A stretch of 64,000 bases of DNA, taken from Uranotaenia lowii (Eukaryota > Arthropoda > Insecta > Diptera > Culicidae). A program made the position numbers and the translations under genes. The stretch's first letter is position 1, and each line of letters starts with the position of its first letter. Of this stretch, positions 34,255 through 45,205 are shown piece by piece. Under the pieces are notes generated by a model that did not search any database, was not told the origin of the DNA, and was given only the letters and a program-made list of their open reading frames with translations. Location of the stretch: positions 274,517,413-274,581,412 of the forward strand of contig NC_073692.1 in assembly GCF_029784155.1 (NCBI RefSeq), in the 5' to 3' direction.

Positions 34255-34707
34255 ATGGCGCAAGCGTCGGTGGCGGAACAGATGCTCCCAACATGTAAGT
34301 AGCTCTTATCGAGACATTGCACAAACAATCGAAATGGAAATAAACTATTGATGACCGAAGTGATTATTTTAACTTTTTGACGAGTGATAATTTGTGCTTG
34401 ACAAGATGGCAGAAAGTTGAAAATAGATTGGAAGACAAATATGTGAATATTGAGAATTAGAAACAATTCAACGGTTTGGATTCTTACATACGATAAAGAA
34501 AGTAGGATGAATTTAATACCAGTGATTATTTGATGTGCCTCAATATTGGCATATTGGGAAAATTATAACGGTCAATTTTATCAAATGGTGGAAACATTTT
34601 ATAATTTTTATTTCAGTTTTGAAATTTGTATTTTGTTTCTCAATGAGTTTGACAAAATCATGGAAACGAAAATATTTTTTACAGTAAGTGTAAAAGTTAT
34701 AACAGTT

Positions 34708-34963
34708 TGATTTCTTTTTGCGAGAACTAATAAGACGGATTAAGAAATCAGACTAAAAAAATGAATTTTCTTGTATAACCTTTGAATGATTTTGATTTCT
34801 TTTGCGATAATTAATAAGACTGATTAAGAATTTAAAAATATATAAAATGAACTTGATTTCTTGTTGCGAGAACTAATAAGACGGATCAAGAAATCATTAA
34901 TATAGAAATTTGAATTTAGTTGATTTCTTTTTGCGAGAACTATTAAGACGGATTAAGAAGTCA
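34708..34963 (+). repeat. four stem-loop units (TGATTTCTT ... AAGAAATCA)
   Basis: Four ~43 bp units start at 34708, 34793, 34854 and 34921. Each has the left arm TGATTTCTT, a conserved middle TTGCGAGAACTAATAAGACG and the right arm AAGAAATCA. The arms are complementary over nine bases in the best copies. Unit two has lost part of the right arm, and unit four has one change (AAGAAGTCA). Confidence 0.8.
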
Positions 34964-35179
34964 GAATATCATGCAATTCAAAAACATGAAAAATTTTATA
35001 AATAAATAAATTAAAAAAAATAAAGATGTAATTTATACAAAGTCTCGATTAAAAATACGAAAAAAAAATTAAAATAAAAAAAAACTGTTGCGGAAAAGTT
35101 TTAAAACGCATAATGAGCAGAACTTTGCTGTACTGTAAGCCTGAGCACCAACAATTATCAGTACAAAAAAAAACAATTT

Positions 35180-38100
35180 TAATGTTGCCCCGAGTGGCAA
35201 CATTAAATAAATTTTGAAAATTTATTTAAAAAAAATAAAGTTGAAATTAACTAAAAGCCCCGAGTGGCAATATGACTTGAAAGTTATGAATAAAAAGCCT
35301 TGAGTTTTAGAATATAAGAAAAAAAAAATTTCTTCAACAACATTATGCTCTACTGTAAGCCTCGAGTGGCAATAGTTATCCTTGAAAAACAATAGTTTTG
35401 AGAATTTATTGAAAAATTTAAATTTATTACTGAGGGCCAAATCGAAAAACCTAGACAACAATATTTAAACATACATTGCAATTGAAAGCCTCGAGTGGCG
35501 CAATTTATCAAACAATTCAGATTGTTAACACTCAAATGCAGAAAGACTCGAGTGGCAACATAAAATAAAATAATTAAAGGATAAAAAAAAAACCATATCA
35601 AAAATATTCTTAAATGGCAGCATTTTATTGCTGAAAGCCTCGAGTGGCAACAACTAAAGTTTAAATAAAAAAAATTCAAGTGGCAAGAAATAGTTTTCAA
35701 ATATGAATTTTGCAACAATGAAAAGCCTCGAGGGGCGCAATTGTTGAAGTATTTTAAAGTGAAAGCATATTTTTGCTGAAAGCCTCGAGTGGCAACAAAA
35801 TTAAGTTTAAATTTAAAAAAATTAGTAGCGATTTTGAATGAAATTATATAGTAAAAGCCTCGAGTGGCATCGAATCAAGTTTTAATGAAAAAAGAGAGAT
35901 TAAAATAACATATATTGATCAACATAGTAAAAAGCCTCGAGTGGCGTAAAATTCAAATGTTTGAGACTGCTAGCATATTAGTGCAAAAAGCCTCGAGTGG
36001 CAAAAACAAAATTTAAATTGGAAAAAATGGAAATACCAAAATATGGGTTCGACATTACAACAAAAAGCCTCGAGTGGCACCATTTATCAATTTTTTTTAG
36101 ATTGGCATTAGTGCAAACAGCCTCGAGTGGCAACAGAAAAGTTAAAAACTGAAGGGTGAAAATACCAATGGCAGCACTTTTATTGCTGAAAGCCTTGAGT
36201 GGCAACAAATAAAGTTTAAATGAAATTTAAAAAAAAATTGAATTTTCAAACAACTGTAACAGCCTATCAAATGTTAGATTGGCCGCATTTTTATGCAAAA
36301 AGCCTCGAGTGGCAACAAATAATGGTACAAATATTAATTTTGCATTACAACAATAAGCCTCGAGTGGCAGAATTAATGAAATATTTTAGAGTGAAAGCAT
36401 ATTATTGCTAGAAGCCTCGAGTGGCAACAAATAAAGTTTAAATAAAAAATTAGGTGACAAGAAATAATGTTTCAAATATGAATTTGGCAATAATGAAAAG
36501 CCTCGAGAGGCGCAATTGTTGAAGAATTTTAAAGTGAAAGCTAATTTTTGCTGAAAGCCTCGAGTGGCAACAAATTAAGTTTAAATAAAAAAAAATAGTA
36601 ATGATATTGAATGAAAATATATAGTAAAAGCCTCGAGTGGCATCGAATCAAGTTTTAATGAAAAAAGAGAGATAACATATATTGTTCAACATAGTAAAAA
36701 GCCTCGAGTGGCGCAAAATTCAAATATTTTAGACTGCTAGCATATTAGTGCAAAAAGCCTCGAGTGGCAAAAACAAAATTTAAATTGAAAAAATGGAAAT
36801 ACCAAAATATGGGTTCGACATTACAACAAAAAGCCTCGAGTGGCACAATTTATCAATTTTTTTTAGATTGGCATTAGTGCAAACAGCCTCGAGTGGCAAC
36901 AGAAAAGTTAAAAACTGAAGGGTGAAAATACCAATGGCAGCACTTTTATTGCTGAAAGCCTTGAGTGGCAACAAATAAAGTTTAAATGAAATTTAAAAAA
37001 AAATTGAATTTTCAAACAACTGTAACAGCCTATCAAATGTTAGATTGGCCGCATTTTTATGCAAAAAGCCTCGAGTGGCAACAAATAATGGTACAAATAT
37101 TAATTTTGCATTACAACAATAAGCCTCGAGTGGCAGAATTAATGAAATATTTTAGAGTGAAAGCATATTATTGCTAGAAGCCTCGAGTGGCAACAAATAA
37201 AGTTTAAATAAAAAATTAAGTGACAAGAAATAATGTTTCAAATATGAATTTGGCAATAATGAAAAGCCTCGAGAGGCGCAATTGTTGAAGAATTTTAAAG
37301 TGAAAGCTAATTTTTGCTGAAAGCCTCGAGTGGCAACAAATTAAGTTTAAATAAAAAAAAATAGTAATGATATTGAATGAAAATATATAGTAAAAGCCTC
37401 GAGTGGCATCGAATCAAGTTTTAATGAAAAAAGAGAGATAACATATATTGATCAACATAGTAAAAAGCCTCGAGTGGCGCAAAATTCAAATATTTTAGAC
37501 TGCTAGCATATTAGTGCAAAAAGCCTCGAGTGGCAAAAACAAAATTTAAATTGAAAAAATGGAAATACCAAAATATGGGTTCGACATTACAACAAAAAGC
37601 CTCGAGTGGCACAATTTGTCAATTTTTTTTAGATTGGCATTAGTGCAAACAGCCTCGAGTGGCAACAGAAAAGTTAAAAACTGAAGGGTGAAAATACCAA
37701 TGGCAGCACTTTTATTGCTGAAAGCCTTGAGTGGCAACAAATAAAGTTTAAATGAAATTTAAAAAAAAATTGAATTTTCAAACAACTGTAACAGCCTATC
37801 AAATGTAAGATTGGCCGCATTTTTATGCAAAAAGCCTCGAGTGGCAACAATTAATGTTACAAATATCAATTCTGCATTACAAAAAAGCTTCGAGTGGCAC
37901 ATTCAATGGAATATTTTAGAAAGGAAGCATATTACTGCTAGAAGCCTCTAGTGGCAACAAGCCACAAGTTTAAATGAATTCAAAAACGAAGTGACAATAT
38001 TGGATGGACCAATAGAGTAAAAAAAGTCTCGAGTGGCAAAATTTATCAAATAGCCACGAGTGGCAACAACAAAATTTAAATTTATTGTATGAATATACCA

Positions 38101-38400
38101 AAACATGGATTTTCCATTACAATGAAGAGCCTCGAGTTGCCCAACTTACCAAATATTTAAGAATCCGAACATTCTAATGCAGAAAGCCTCGAGTGGCAAC
38201 ACATAATGTTTCATAAAATTAACGAAAAATAATTGAAATTGCTAAATACGAATTATGCATTACAAGAATATTAGCATTTTGGAGCCGAGAACTTAGATTG
38301 GCAACAAACTTTAAATTACCTAGAAATGTTTAAATCATTTAAAATAAAAAAAATCTAAATTATTTTATCGTTGCAAATCATAGCCTCGAGTGGCACAATT
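35180..38400 (+). repeat. array of GCCTCGAGTGGC motifs in AT-rich spacers
   Basis: I count about 30 exact GCCTCGAGTGGC cores and at least 15 one- or two-base variants (for example CCTTGAGTGGC and CTCGAGAGGC). They are usually preceded by AAA and followed by AAC or AC. Spacing is irregular, 55-110 bp and about 70 on average. Spacers are A/T-rich and non-coding. The edges are more degenerate (35135-35300 and 38020-38750) than the centre. Confidence 0.93.
35635..37900 (+). repeat. 766 bp higher-order repeat within the array, about three units
   Basis: The marker motif GCCTTGAGTGGC recurs at 36187, 36953 and 37719, exactly 766 bp apart. Units 36187-36952 and 36953-37718 differ by only a few bases. 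Each holds eleven motifs with the same order of spacer lengths. A first, more diverged unit covers about 35635-36186, and a partial one follows 37719. Identical short open frames at 36220 and 36986 are by-products of this duplication. Confidence 0.9.
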
Positions 38401-40146
38401 AAATAAATCATATCAAAACAGAAGGATTTTATGGCTGAGAATCTTGAACGGCAACTTACTTAGCTAATTCGTAGATTTGTAACATGCAGAAAACAACAAA
38501 AAGAATCAAATAATGGAAATACCAAAATATAATACCATCGATTGGTGAATAAATGAAATACTTTAGAATGGAAGCACTTCGTTGTTGAAAGCATCAAGTG
38601 GCAACAAATAAAATTTGTTAATAAGAGAATCGAAATAAAAATATTCAAGCAATATTATAATTTAAAAATCATCGAAGAGCGTAACTTATCAAACATTTTA
38701 GATTAGCAGCATTCTAATCCAAAAATCCCCGAGTGACAATAAGTAATGATTTGATGAAAGCTTAAAATTAATGGAATATAGACTCTGCATTAAAAAATTT
38801 TTCAAGAAATGTGTTTTAACGAAAGCATTTTATTGCTGGTGGAAGCATCAAGTGGAAAAAATTAAAAATTAAAGAATACTTTATTCTACACTACTGCGAG
38901 TTTTGATTTGCAGCATATCGAGTGGGAATAAAAAAGGTGTCAATTTAATACCAGACCAAAAATACCAAAATATTGAAAGATGCAAAATAACAATTAAAAC
39001 AACTTTATTGGCACGATGAAAGAAATGTTTTAGTGTGGCAGCATTTGCTTTCTGGAAGCCACGTGTGACTAATAATGTTTTAACTACTATAAAATGGTTA
39101 AAAAAAAAAAATTTTTTTTTTGGTTCATAATATTTTACAGGGCCTCTTTTTTTTTGTAATTTAAATTGACAATGAAAAATCTTGAGCAGTACGTGTTTAA
39201 ATATTTTTTTGATTTTTAATAAAGTATAGGAGGCAACAAAAATGAATAAATTTATAATTCAGTTGAAGCCTACAGTGATTACTAACTATATTATAAAAGG
39301 TAATTTGTCTATTCATTTAATGTAAATTCTTAATACAAGGGAAGAACGACTGGAGAGGAAGTTCAGGTTTTTTTAAAGGTTGGCAAAACATATACAATTA
39401 TTTTTCGCTTTAACATAAGGTCGTCGTAATAAGTTGTTTTTTTTTGTTATCAAAACGTATGCTATCAGGGGAGAAACACTCAACAGACGCCAGAACTTTC
39501 AAGGACATCAAACTTCATTCTTAGTGTAATTATCCTTCAACGACTTATTATTATAAAAGGAGGTAATTAGATATATGTCTAAGGTCAACTGAAAGAACTT
39601 TCTTTATTCAATTTTCATTTGAGGATTTGTTAATTCTGTTAAATGGTAAGATCTCCTAGTTTTTTTTTGCAGCGTCATTATTAAAATATGTTAGAATTGT
39701 GAGTGTGTTTTTCAATAGTTTTTTCTCTAAATAAATCAAATTAAATTGTATAAAAAAAAATCTTCGGATTTTATAAGATCGAATAGCGTAAGTGAAATGT
39801 CCATCAAATCAAAATCTAGTAAGAAAAAATCTTTAAAAGTCAACAGAAAATCTTTTTTAATCTTAATAGGACTGAAGGAAAACTTTTCTCTCTTGAATGT
39901 TTCGCGTGCATTGCTTATAAGTTGGAGTCCAAATCGTGTACATAATGTTTTTTGTTGAAATCAGGGGATTGAAATTTTAAAAATAATGTGAAAAAATATA
40001 TCTATAAAAAAATATTTTTTATTTAACATTTTTTTCTGTAGTCCATGTAAAAAAAATCAAAAATCCGCGTATTTTATTACGGTGTTACTGGTGTTATTAC
40101 AAAAAGTAGATACATTTTCAAGATTTTTTTTGTACGGAAATAATTA
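38401..40146 (+). other. interior of LTR element: decayed array and AT-rich sequence
   Basis: Scattered degenerate motifs (AAGTGGCAACAA at about 38592, CCCCGAGTGACAA at about 38727) fade out by about 39060. The rest is AT-rich with no protein motif. A 70-codon lysine- and serine-rich frame at 39746-39958 starts at a non-ATG codon and is not supported as a gene. Confidence 0.5.
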
Positions 40147-41252
40147 CATCCCGAATAGCAAAGACCGTGGTAATAATATAGCAAAACAATGATTTTCAAT
40201 TGAACAATAAACTTTATGGTAAAATCTAAATATTTATCAACATTGGTAAATATTTGCTACTTTTCCACCTTTTCAATTTTTCGTGTAGTGAAAATTTTCC
40301 ACGTTCCCATGCAGTAACGCCATTTTTCCTCAGCAATTCCGTAATTTTAGCGGTCGGAACCGTGCGAATTCATTCATATCCGCTGTTAAAGTGGCTATGA
40401 TCGGACGAGGATGGCTTTTCTTGCGGTTATGCTGGTGAGTAATTTTAATTATATTTATTCCTATTATTAGAGGAAAACTAACTGATAGAAATTTCTCTCA
40501 TTTTAGAGCCAGCGAAAAAGGCAAAGTTACCCAACTTCAGCGTCAGGTAAGGGTCGCATACGATGGAAGACATTTGGACAAGGTATGCATCCAAGACGAA
40601 CTCGCATCGAAATTGGTGGTCTAATGCCTTAAGATGGCAGAAATATGGCCATGTCCCAGCTGGGAATGGGATACCTATAAGGCAGAAGAGAGCTAAAGAG
40701 CCGCCGGTGCTGTAGGAAATTTAATTCATTCAGACTCCGGAAAGTGACGAGTGCTTCAAAAACAATCCCAAAATCTTCAATAAAAAATTAAGCAAACGAA
40801 TAATTTTTTTTTCTTTTAAGAGGCGATATAAATTTAAAAAAAAGAATGAAAACTTTAGTTCAAACCATAAAATTTCACGGTTCCTAGATTTCTGATAGAT
40901 GATGAATTAACATTGATGTTCATAATCTTTGAAACGATTGAAATTCATGAAAAAACAATGTATTTCACAGTTGGATTAAAAAAATTGGAAGCTGTAATAA
41001 CCGTAAATTTTATCGTTTTGAGTTTCCAAATGTATGGGAAAAAGTTGATTTTTTCATTGTTAAGCTGCTTAACAACCCCCTTTTTTCATGGTAAATTTAG
41101 CCAAAACCATAAATTTCACTGTCGAATACGATGATTTTGACAGTATATTCAAGGTTTCATGTACCATGATTCGCATAATGTCAACCATAAAATCCATGGT
41201 AGCGTGAAAATGAAATTCATTGTTTTTTCATAATGTTTTTCTATTCGGGATG
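40147..41252. mobile_element. PIF/Harbinger-like non-autonomous element nested in the LTR element
   Basis: The ends are CATCCCGAATAGCAAA and, reversed, CATCCCGAATAGAAAA, bordered by a TTA triplet on each side (40144-40146 and 41253-41255), as expected for Harbinger-type TWA targets. The word ACCATAAAATTTCA and variants recur near both ends and inside. The middle (about 40340-40780) is less AT-rich and has intron-like signals. Confidence 0.65.
40340..40780 (+). other. exon/intron-like segment inside the Harbinger-like element
   Basis: A donor-like GTGAGT at 40435 and an acceptor-like TTTTAG ending at 40506 bracket a 72 bp T-rich segment of typical insect intron size. A second donor-like CAGGTAAGG lies at 40543. 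Flanking sequence is GC-richer and resembles exons, but the translated pieces match nothing that I recognise. It may be a captured host-gene fragment. Confidence 0.35.
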
Positions 41253-42129
41253 TTAATTGGTTTATTTTTTTTAAAAATCAATATGGTTGAACATACTTAT
41301 TAACTTTAAATAAAGAAGGCAAATTAAAATTTTGTGTATAGGTAGATACATCTCTTACACTAATTATCGTCATGCTCATAGTTATGATTTTTAGAAATAA
41401 AAAAAAAATTTTTTTCACAACTGATAAAAATCTAAAAAAAACTTTGCTAGTACATGGGATAGAAAACAATGTATGAGCTTAATTCAATGTCTCTTTATTT
41501 TATTATTTTTTTCACTGATAGGGAGCAACACGTCTTAATTGTGGGGCAATGAGGTACTTGTCACAATTTCATTCTACTTGTATGTTTATTTTAGATTTTC
41601 GCGGATATTAACGAGCTTTTTATGATAACGTTTTATTTTGGCTCAGTATGTAGTTTAATTGAAAGGAAAAATGTTTTTTAACCAAAGATCTAAAAACTTA
41701 GGAATTTTAAAATAAGGGATTTAGCTAGCAATTCTCAATGAACAATTCTGATTCGAAAAATATTTGTTCACTATCACAGCAGAATTGACTGTGTAAAAAA
41801 AAATATTTCAATTTCATGGCTCAGTCCTGAGATACAAGTGGTTTAATAGCACCAATATAATTTGTTTCATGCTACTAAAGTGTTTTCAGGTAAGATATGT
41901 GCGGTGTCTTCGAAATATTTCCCTAGGTTCAGCATTCTACGAGTTAAACTCTCATACGACTGAAATCAGCCCCAATAAGGAACAGGAAGATATGCGATTT
42001 TGAAGCTCATTAGGTCTGAATTCATTATCCGTGACGACAGATGCGTTCAAAACTATGGGAATAGTCAGGAAAATATCACTACCAGCTGTAAACAATTGGT
42101 GGTATAATGTACTCTGAACAGAGGTTGTT

Positions 42130-42173
42130 GTAAGTAATCTTAAATGCCAATATTAATGTTTCCTTATTTCCAG
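42130..42173 (+). other. intron-like segment in the LTR element
   Basis: GTAAGT begins at 42130 and a pyrimidine-rich TTTCCTTATTTCCAG ends at 42173, giving a 44 bp candidate intron, which is short. Another donor-like TGTAAGT sits at 34296, just after the 5' LTR. If both are used, most of the array would be spliced out of some transcripts. Confidence 0.3.
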
Positions 42174-42397
42174 GTTGAGATTATACAGAAGATAAGGTTG
42201 AGCATCCCATTTCAACGGACAAACTCAAAGAGGTTTCCAATAAGGAAGTTAGGAAGTTATATCATTTTTAGACTGAACAAATGAACATCATGGTGTATCC
42301 TTTGTTAGAAGCTTAAGAGTATCCATCAAAAAGCTCTTATCGGAACCTAAAAAAAAACCTGAATAATTCAAAAACATTTTTTATCGTATTGATTTAG

Positions 42398-42415
42398 AGT
42401 AGGGGAGAGGGAAGA
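42398..42415 (+). promoter_or_regulatory. polypurine tract
   Basis: AGTAGGGGAGAGGGAAGA directly abuts the 3' LTR. This is the plus-strand primer site of LTR retrotransposons and confirms the element's orientation. Confidence 0.85.
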
Positions 42416-42760
42416 TGTAGGAACAATAGCTTATAGTGTAAATCAATTATTAGGTGTAACAATTTCATAGCGTGAGAGATAAATATTCAAATAAATTTTG
42501 GTTGCACTGGTAGGCTGACGGCGCAGCAATGAGCCGTTATCGAAAAGAGAAAAATAACGGCGAGAGGAAAAAAGAAATCAATAGAGAAAACAAACGGCTG
42601 TAACAGGGAAAGAAAAAGGAAATAAAATCAGTTTGCAAAACGTTGTTGACAGGAACGGTTGTGTTTTGAGTGAAATCCGAAAATCCAACAGACGGGAATC
42701 TGAAGTTGTTTCGAGGCTGGTGTGTTGTATGTAGTAAAATGGAGTGCAAAAATCACGACA
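42416..42760 (+). repeat. 3' LTR
   Basis: This 345 bp repeat matches 33910-34254 with no difference that I can find by eye, which implies recent insertion or gene conversion. It is followed by the target duplication ATGAC. Confidence 0.93.
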
Positions 42761-42765
42761 ATGAC

Positions 42766-43373
42766 CTCAAAGTCTTGGTTATCGGAGCCAATCTTTGCGT
42801 TGAAGTCGCCTAAGTGGATTTGAATGTCACCCTTCGGAATTTTCTCAACCACGCCGCATGGGCCTTTTGGCTCAACATGAAATCAACTCCTCGTTCCCGA
42901 GAAGCGTGTCTCCTCGTATGCCAGAGTAAAGCAGTAATTGCCCGGACTGTGTCTTGTGTTCTCCAGTGTTAGGCCAACGGACTTCGCTCAGTCCCAAAAT
43001 TCCAATCTTGAGGCGGCTAGCTTCTCTAGAAAGTTTAAACAGCTTGCCTTGTTGTGCAAGGGTTAAAACGTTTCAAATTCCAATTCGTGTCCGTGTTTTC
43101 ATGCTAAAAGTCATCGCCAAAGTTTCAGGTCAGTCATTTCTTTCGGATTTCGTAACGCATTTCATAAATTCAGCCGCTCGCTGTGAGACAGACGCTGTTT
43201 AAGCCACCCCTGACTCGGAGAACAGACGCTCGGTTGTTGTTGCACGTCGCCCCTGACCTGGGGAACAGACGCCTGCGGTAACCTTCTCAGTCTACATGCG
43301 ACCAAAGCATCCACCGGGATTAGGTACCCGATTCCCGCTTAGGTTACTCGCATCCCAGCCGGTACCACGGGGA
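42766..43373 (-). pseudogene. RTE-type LINE, upstream part of the split copy
   Basis: The minus strand reads a GC-rich 5' leader (about 43373-43130), then endonuclease blocks including LTLAQQGKLFKLSREASRL and IGILGLSEVRWPNTGEHKT, and after stops and a deletion GDIQIHLGDFNAKIGSDNQ. The frame runs to the LTR element's target site. On its far side the frame resumes with MGRHGLGQ, giving one LINE interrupted by the LTR element. The leader abuts the Loner-like LINE at about 43375. Confidence 0.82.
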
Positions 43374-43375
43374 GG

Positions 43376-45205
43376 TGTGTGAGTTGTCTACATTCTGGAG
43401 ATATGTTAAAAGTCGCCGTCTTACCAACACCGTACCGTCGTCTGTATCGTTTCGTGACCGCACGTCGGAAACCGTTAAAGAGTCCGCTGATTTGTATGCC
43501 GAGTTCTTTAGCAGCGTGTATAGTTTTCAATCTCCGAACTGTTCTGATATCTACTTTGATGCTCTACCAAACTATGACATTAGACTGCCACAGCCTCATT
43601 TAACTGCCCAGGAGATTTTCAATGTTTTAAGTAACTTAGACCCGTCGAAAGGGCCTGGTCCGGATGGAATTCCATCGTCGTTGGCATCAAAACTCGCTGC
43701 TTCTCTTGCCACACCGCTCAGTATGATATTTAACCGATCGATTTCTGAATGTGTTTTTCCAAGCTTTTGGAAAATGGCTGCAATATCTCCAATCCATAAG
43801 TCTGGAAACGCTCACCGTGTTGAGAACTACCGACCAATATCAATTCTTTGCTGTTTTTCCAAAGTTCTTGAAGTTTTGATATATGAAAGGTTTTATTCTG
43901 CAGCTACTCCGATAATTACCGAATTCCAGCACGGTTTCGTTAAGAAAAGATCGACTGTGACAAACCTGATGTGTTATGTTAATGAATTACACACCGCAAC
44001 CGATAAAAAACTTCAAGTGGATTCAGTATATATCGACTTCGCCAAGGCCTTCGACACAGTACCCCACAGCATTGCAGTGATGAAACTAGAGCGCTATGGT
44101 TTTCCTACATGGGCAACCAGGTGGCTGCACTCGTACCTGATAAATCGCCAAGGATTCATAAACATCAGTGGAACACATTCCTCGGTGTTCGATATGCCGT
44201 CTGGAGTCCCACAAGGCAGTCATTTAGGCCCGCTTATCTTTGTGCTTTTTGTAAATGACTTGGCAACCTCTCTTAAGTCATCAAAGCTTCTGTATGCTGA
44301 TGACCTGAAATTCTACAGAGTAATCGATTCAATTGTGGATTGCGCAGCGCTTCAAGAGGATATAGAAAGGTTATTGCTCTGGTGTGAAACAAATGGAATG
44401 AAAGTGAATGCTGAAAAGTGTAAATGCATAAGCTTTTCAGAACCAGAGCTTCAGTTACCTTCGACTACTCGTTCCGCGACACTACACTAGAAAGAACAAC
44501 CGTGATAAAAGATCTTGGAGTAACATTCGATCAAAAGCTCTCTTTCGTTCAGCATATGGCAACAACTACAGCAAAGGCTTTCGCTTTGTTCGGATTCCTT
44601 CGCAGAAATACTTCGAGTTTCAAAGACCCTTTTGCTCTAAAGACTGTGTTCTGCTCGCTCGTACGCAGTGTCTTGGAATTCGCCGCACCAGTTTGGACAC
44701 CTTATCATTCCGTTCACATAGACAGAATTAAGAGGGTCCAGAAAAGATTTCTTCTTTTCGCATTGCGTCATCTGCCTTGGCGAGATCCCGTTCGATTGCC
44801 ACCGTACTCCGATAGATGTGGTCTATTATCATTGACGTCGCTGAGCCAAAGGAGAATTTATCTACAACGAATGTTCGTCTATGATATTATTACGAATGCT
44901 ATCGATTGTCCGCAACTGCTTTGCTCTTTGAACCTACACGCTCCAGCTCGACAACTTCGTAACCAGACTCTTTTCAGGCTACCAAGAAGCAGGACAGTAT
45001 TCGGCCAAAATCATCCACTACAACGATGCTGCCAAGTGTTTAATGATGTTTCTTATTTGTTCGACTTCAATGTATCCAAAGCAAAATTTAAATGTTTGAT
45101 TCGTGATGTAACCTAATTTTAAGCCAACTATATAACCTAATTTAAGATCGATACTCATGGTCTGTATGACAACATAGTCAAAGACATCAAATAAATAAAA
45201 AGAAT
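43376..45205 (+). pseudogene. Loner/I-group LINE, reverse transcriptase half with one frameshift
   Basis: The first frame (to 44490) carries the reverse transcriptase: KGPGPDGIPSSL, ENYRPISILC, VYIDFAKAFDTV, SGVPQGSHLGPLIFVLFVNDL and the catalytic LYADDLKF. A frameshift at about 44430-44490 moves the reading to a second frame ending at 45116, with LGVTFDQKLSF, SVLEFAAPVWTPYH and IKRVQKRF (thumb and C-terminal region). A 3' tail with AATAAATAAA ends near 45205. The endonuclease and ORF1 are missing, so it is 5' truncated. Clade placement rests on the LYADDLKF style box and is tentative. Confidence 0.82.

Larger units (their letters stand above)
33910..42760 (+). mobile_element. non-coding LTR retrotransposon carrying a tandem array
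   Basis: The 8,851 bp element has 345 bp LTRs (TG...CA) that I read as identical, a 5 bp target duplication ATGAC (33905-33909 and 42761-42765) and a polypurine tract before the 3' LTR. TGG at 34256, one base after the 5' LTR, is where a tRNA primer site should start, but I cannot name the tRNA. No gag, protease, reverse transcriptase, RNase H or integrase is readable in any frame. The interior contains a stem-loop array (34708-34963), the GCCTCGAGTGGC array (35180-38400), decayed array-like sequence to about 39060, AT-rich sequence, a nested Harbinger-like element, and 41256-42397 with an intron-like segment. It must borrow enzymes from an autonomous relative. Confidence 0.9.

Noticed and set aside
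36220..37177. Identical 63-codon frames in the array
   Set aside because: They are copies of AT-rich spacer plus motif produced by the 766 bp duplication, with no protein feature.
35180..38400. Regular short repeats with spacers, superficially like a CRISPR array
   Set aside because: Spacing is irregular (55-110 bp), the spacers are themselves repeated at 766 bp, the core is only 12 bp, and the array lies between LTRs in a eukaryotic genome.
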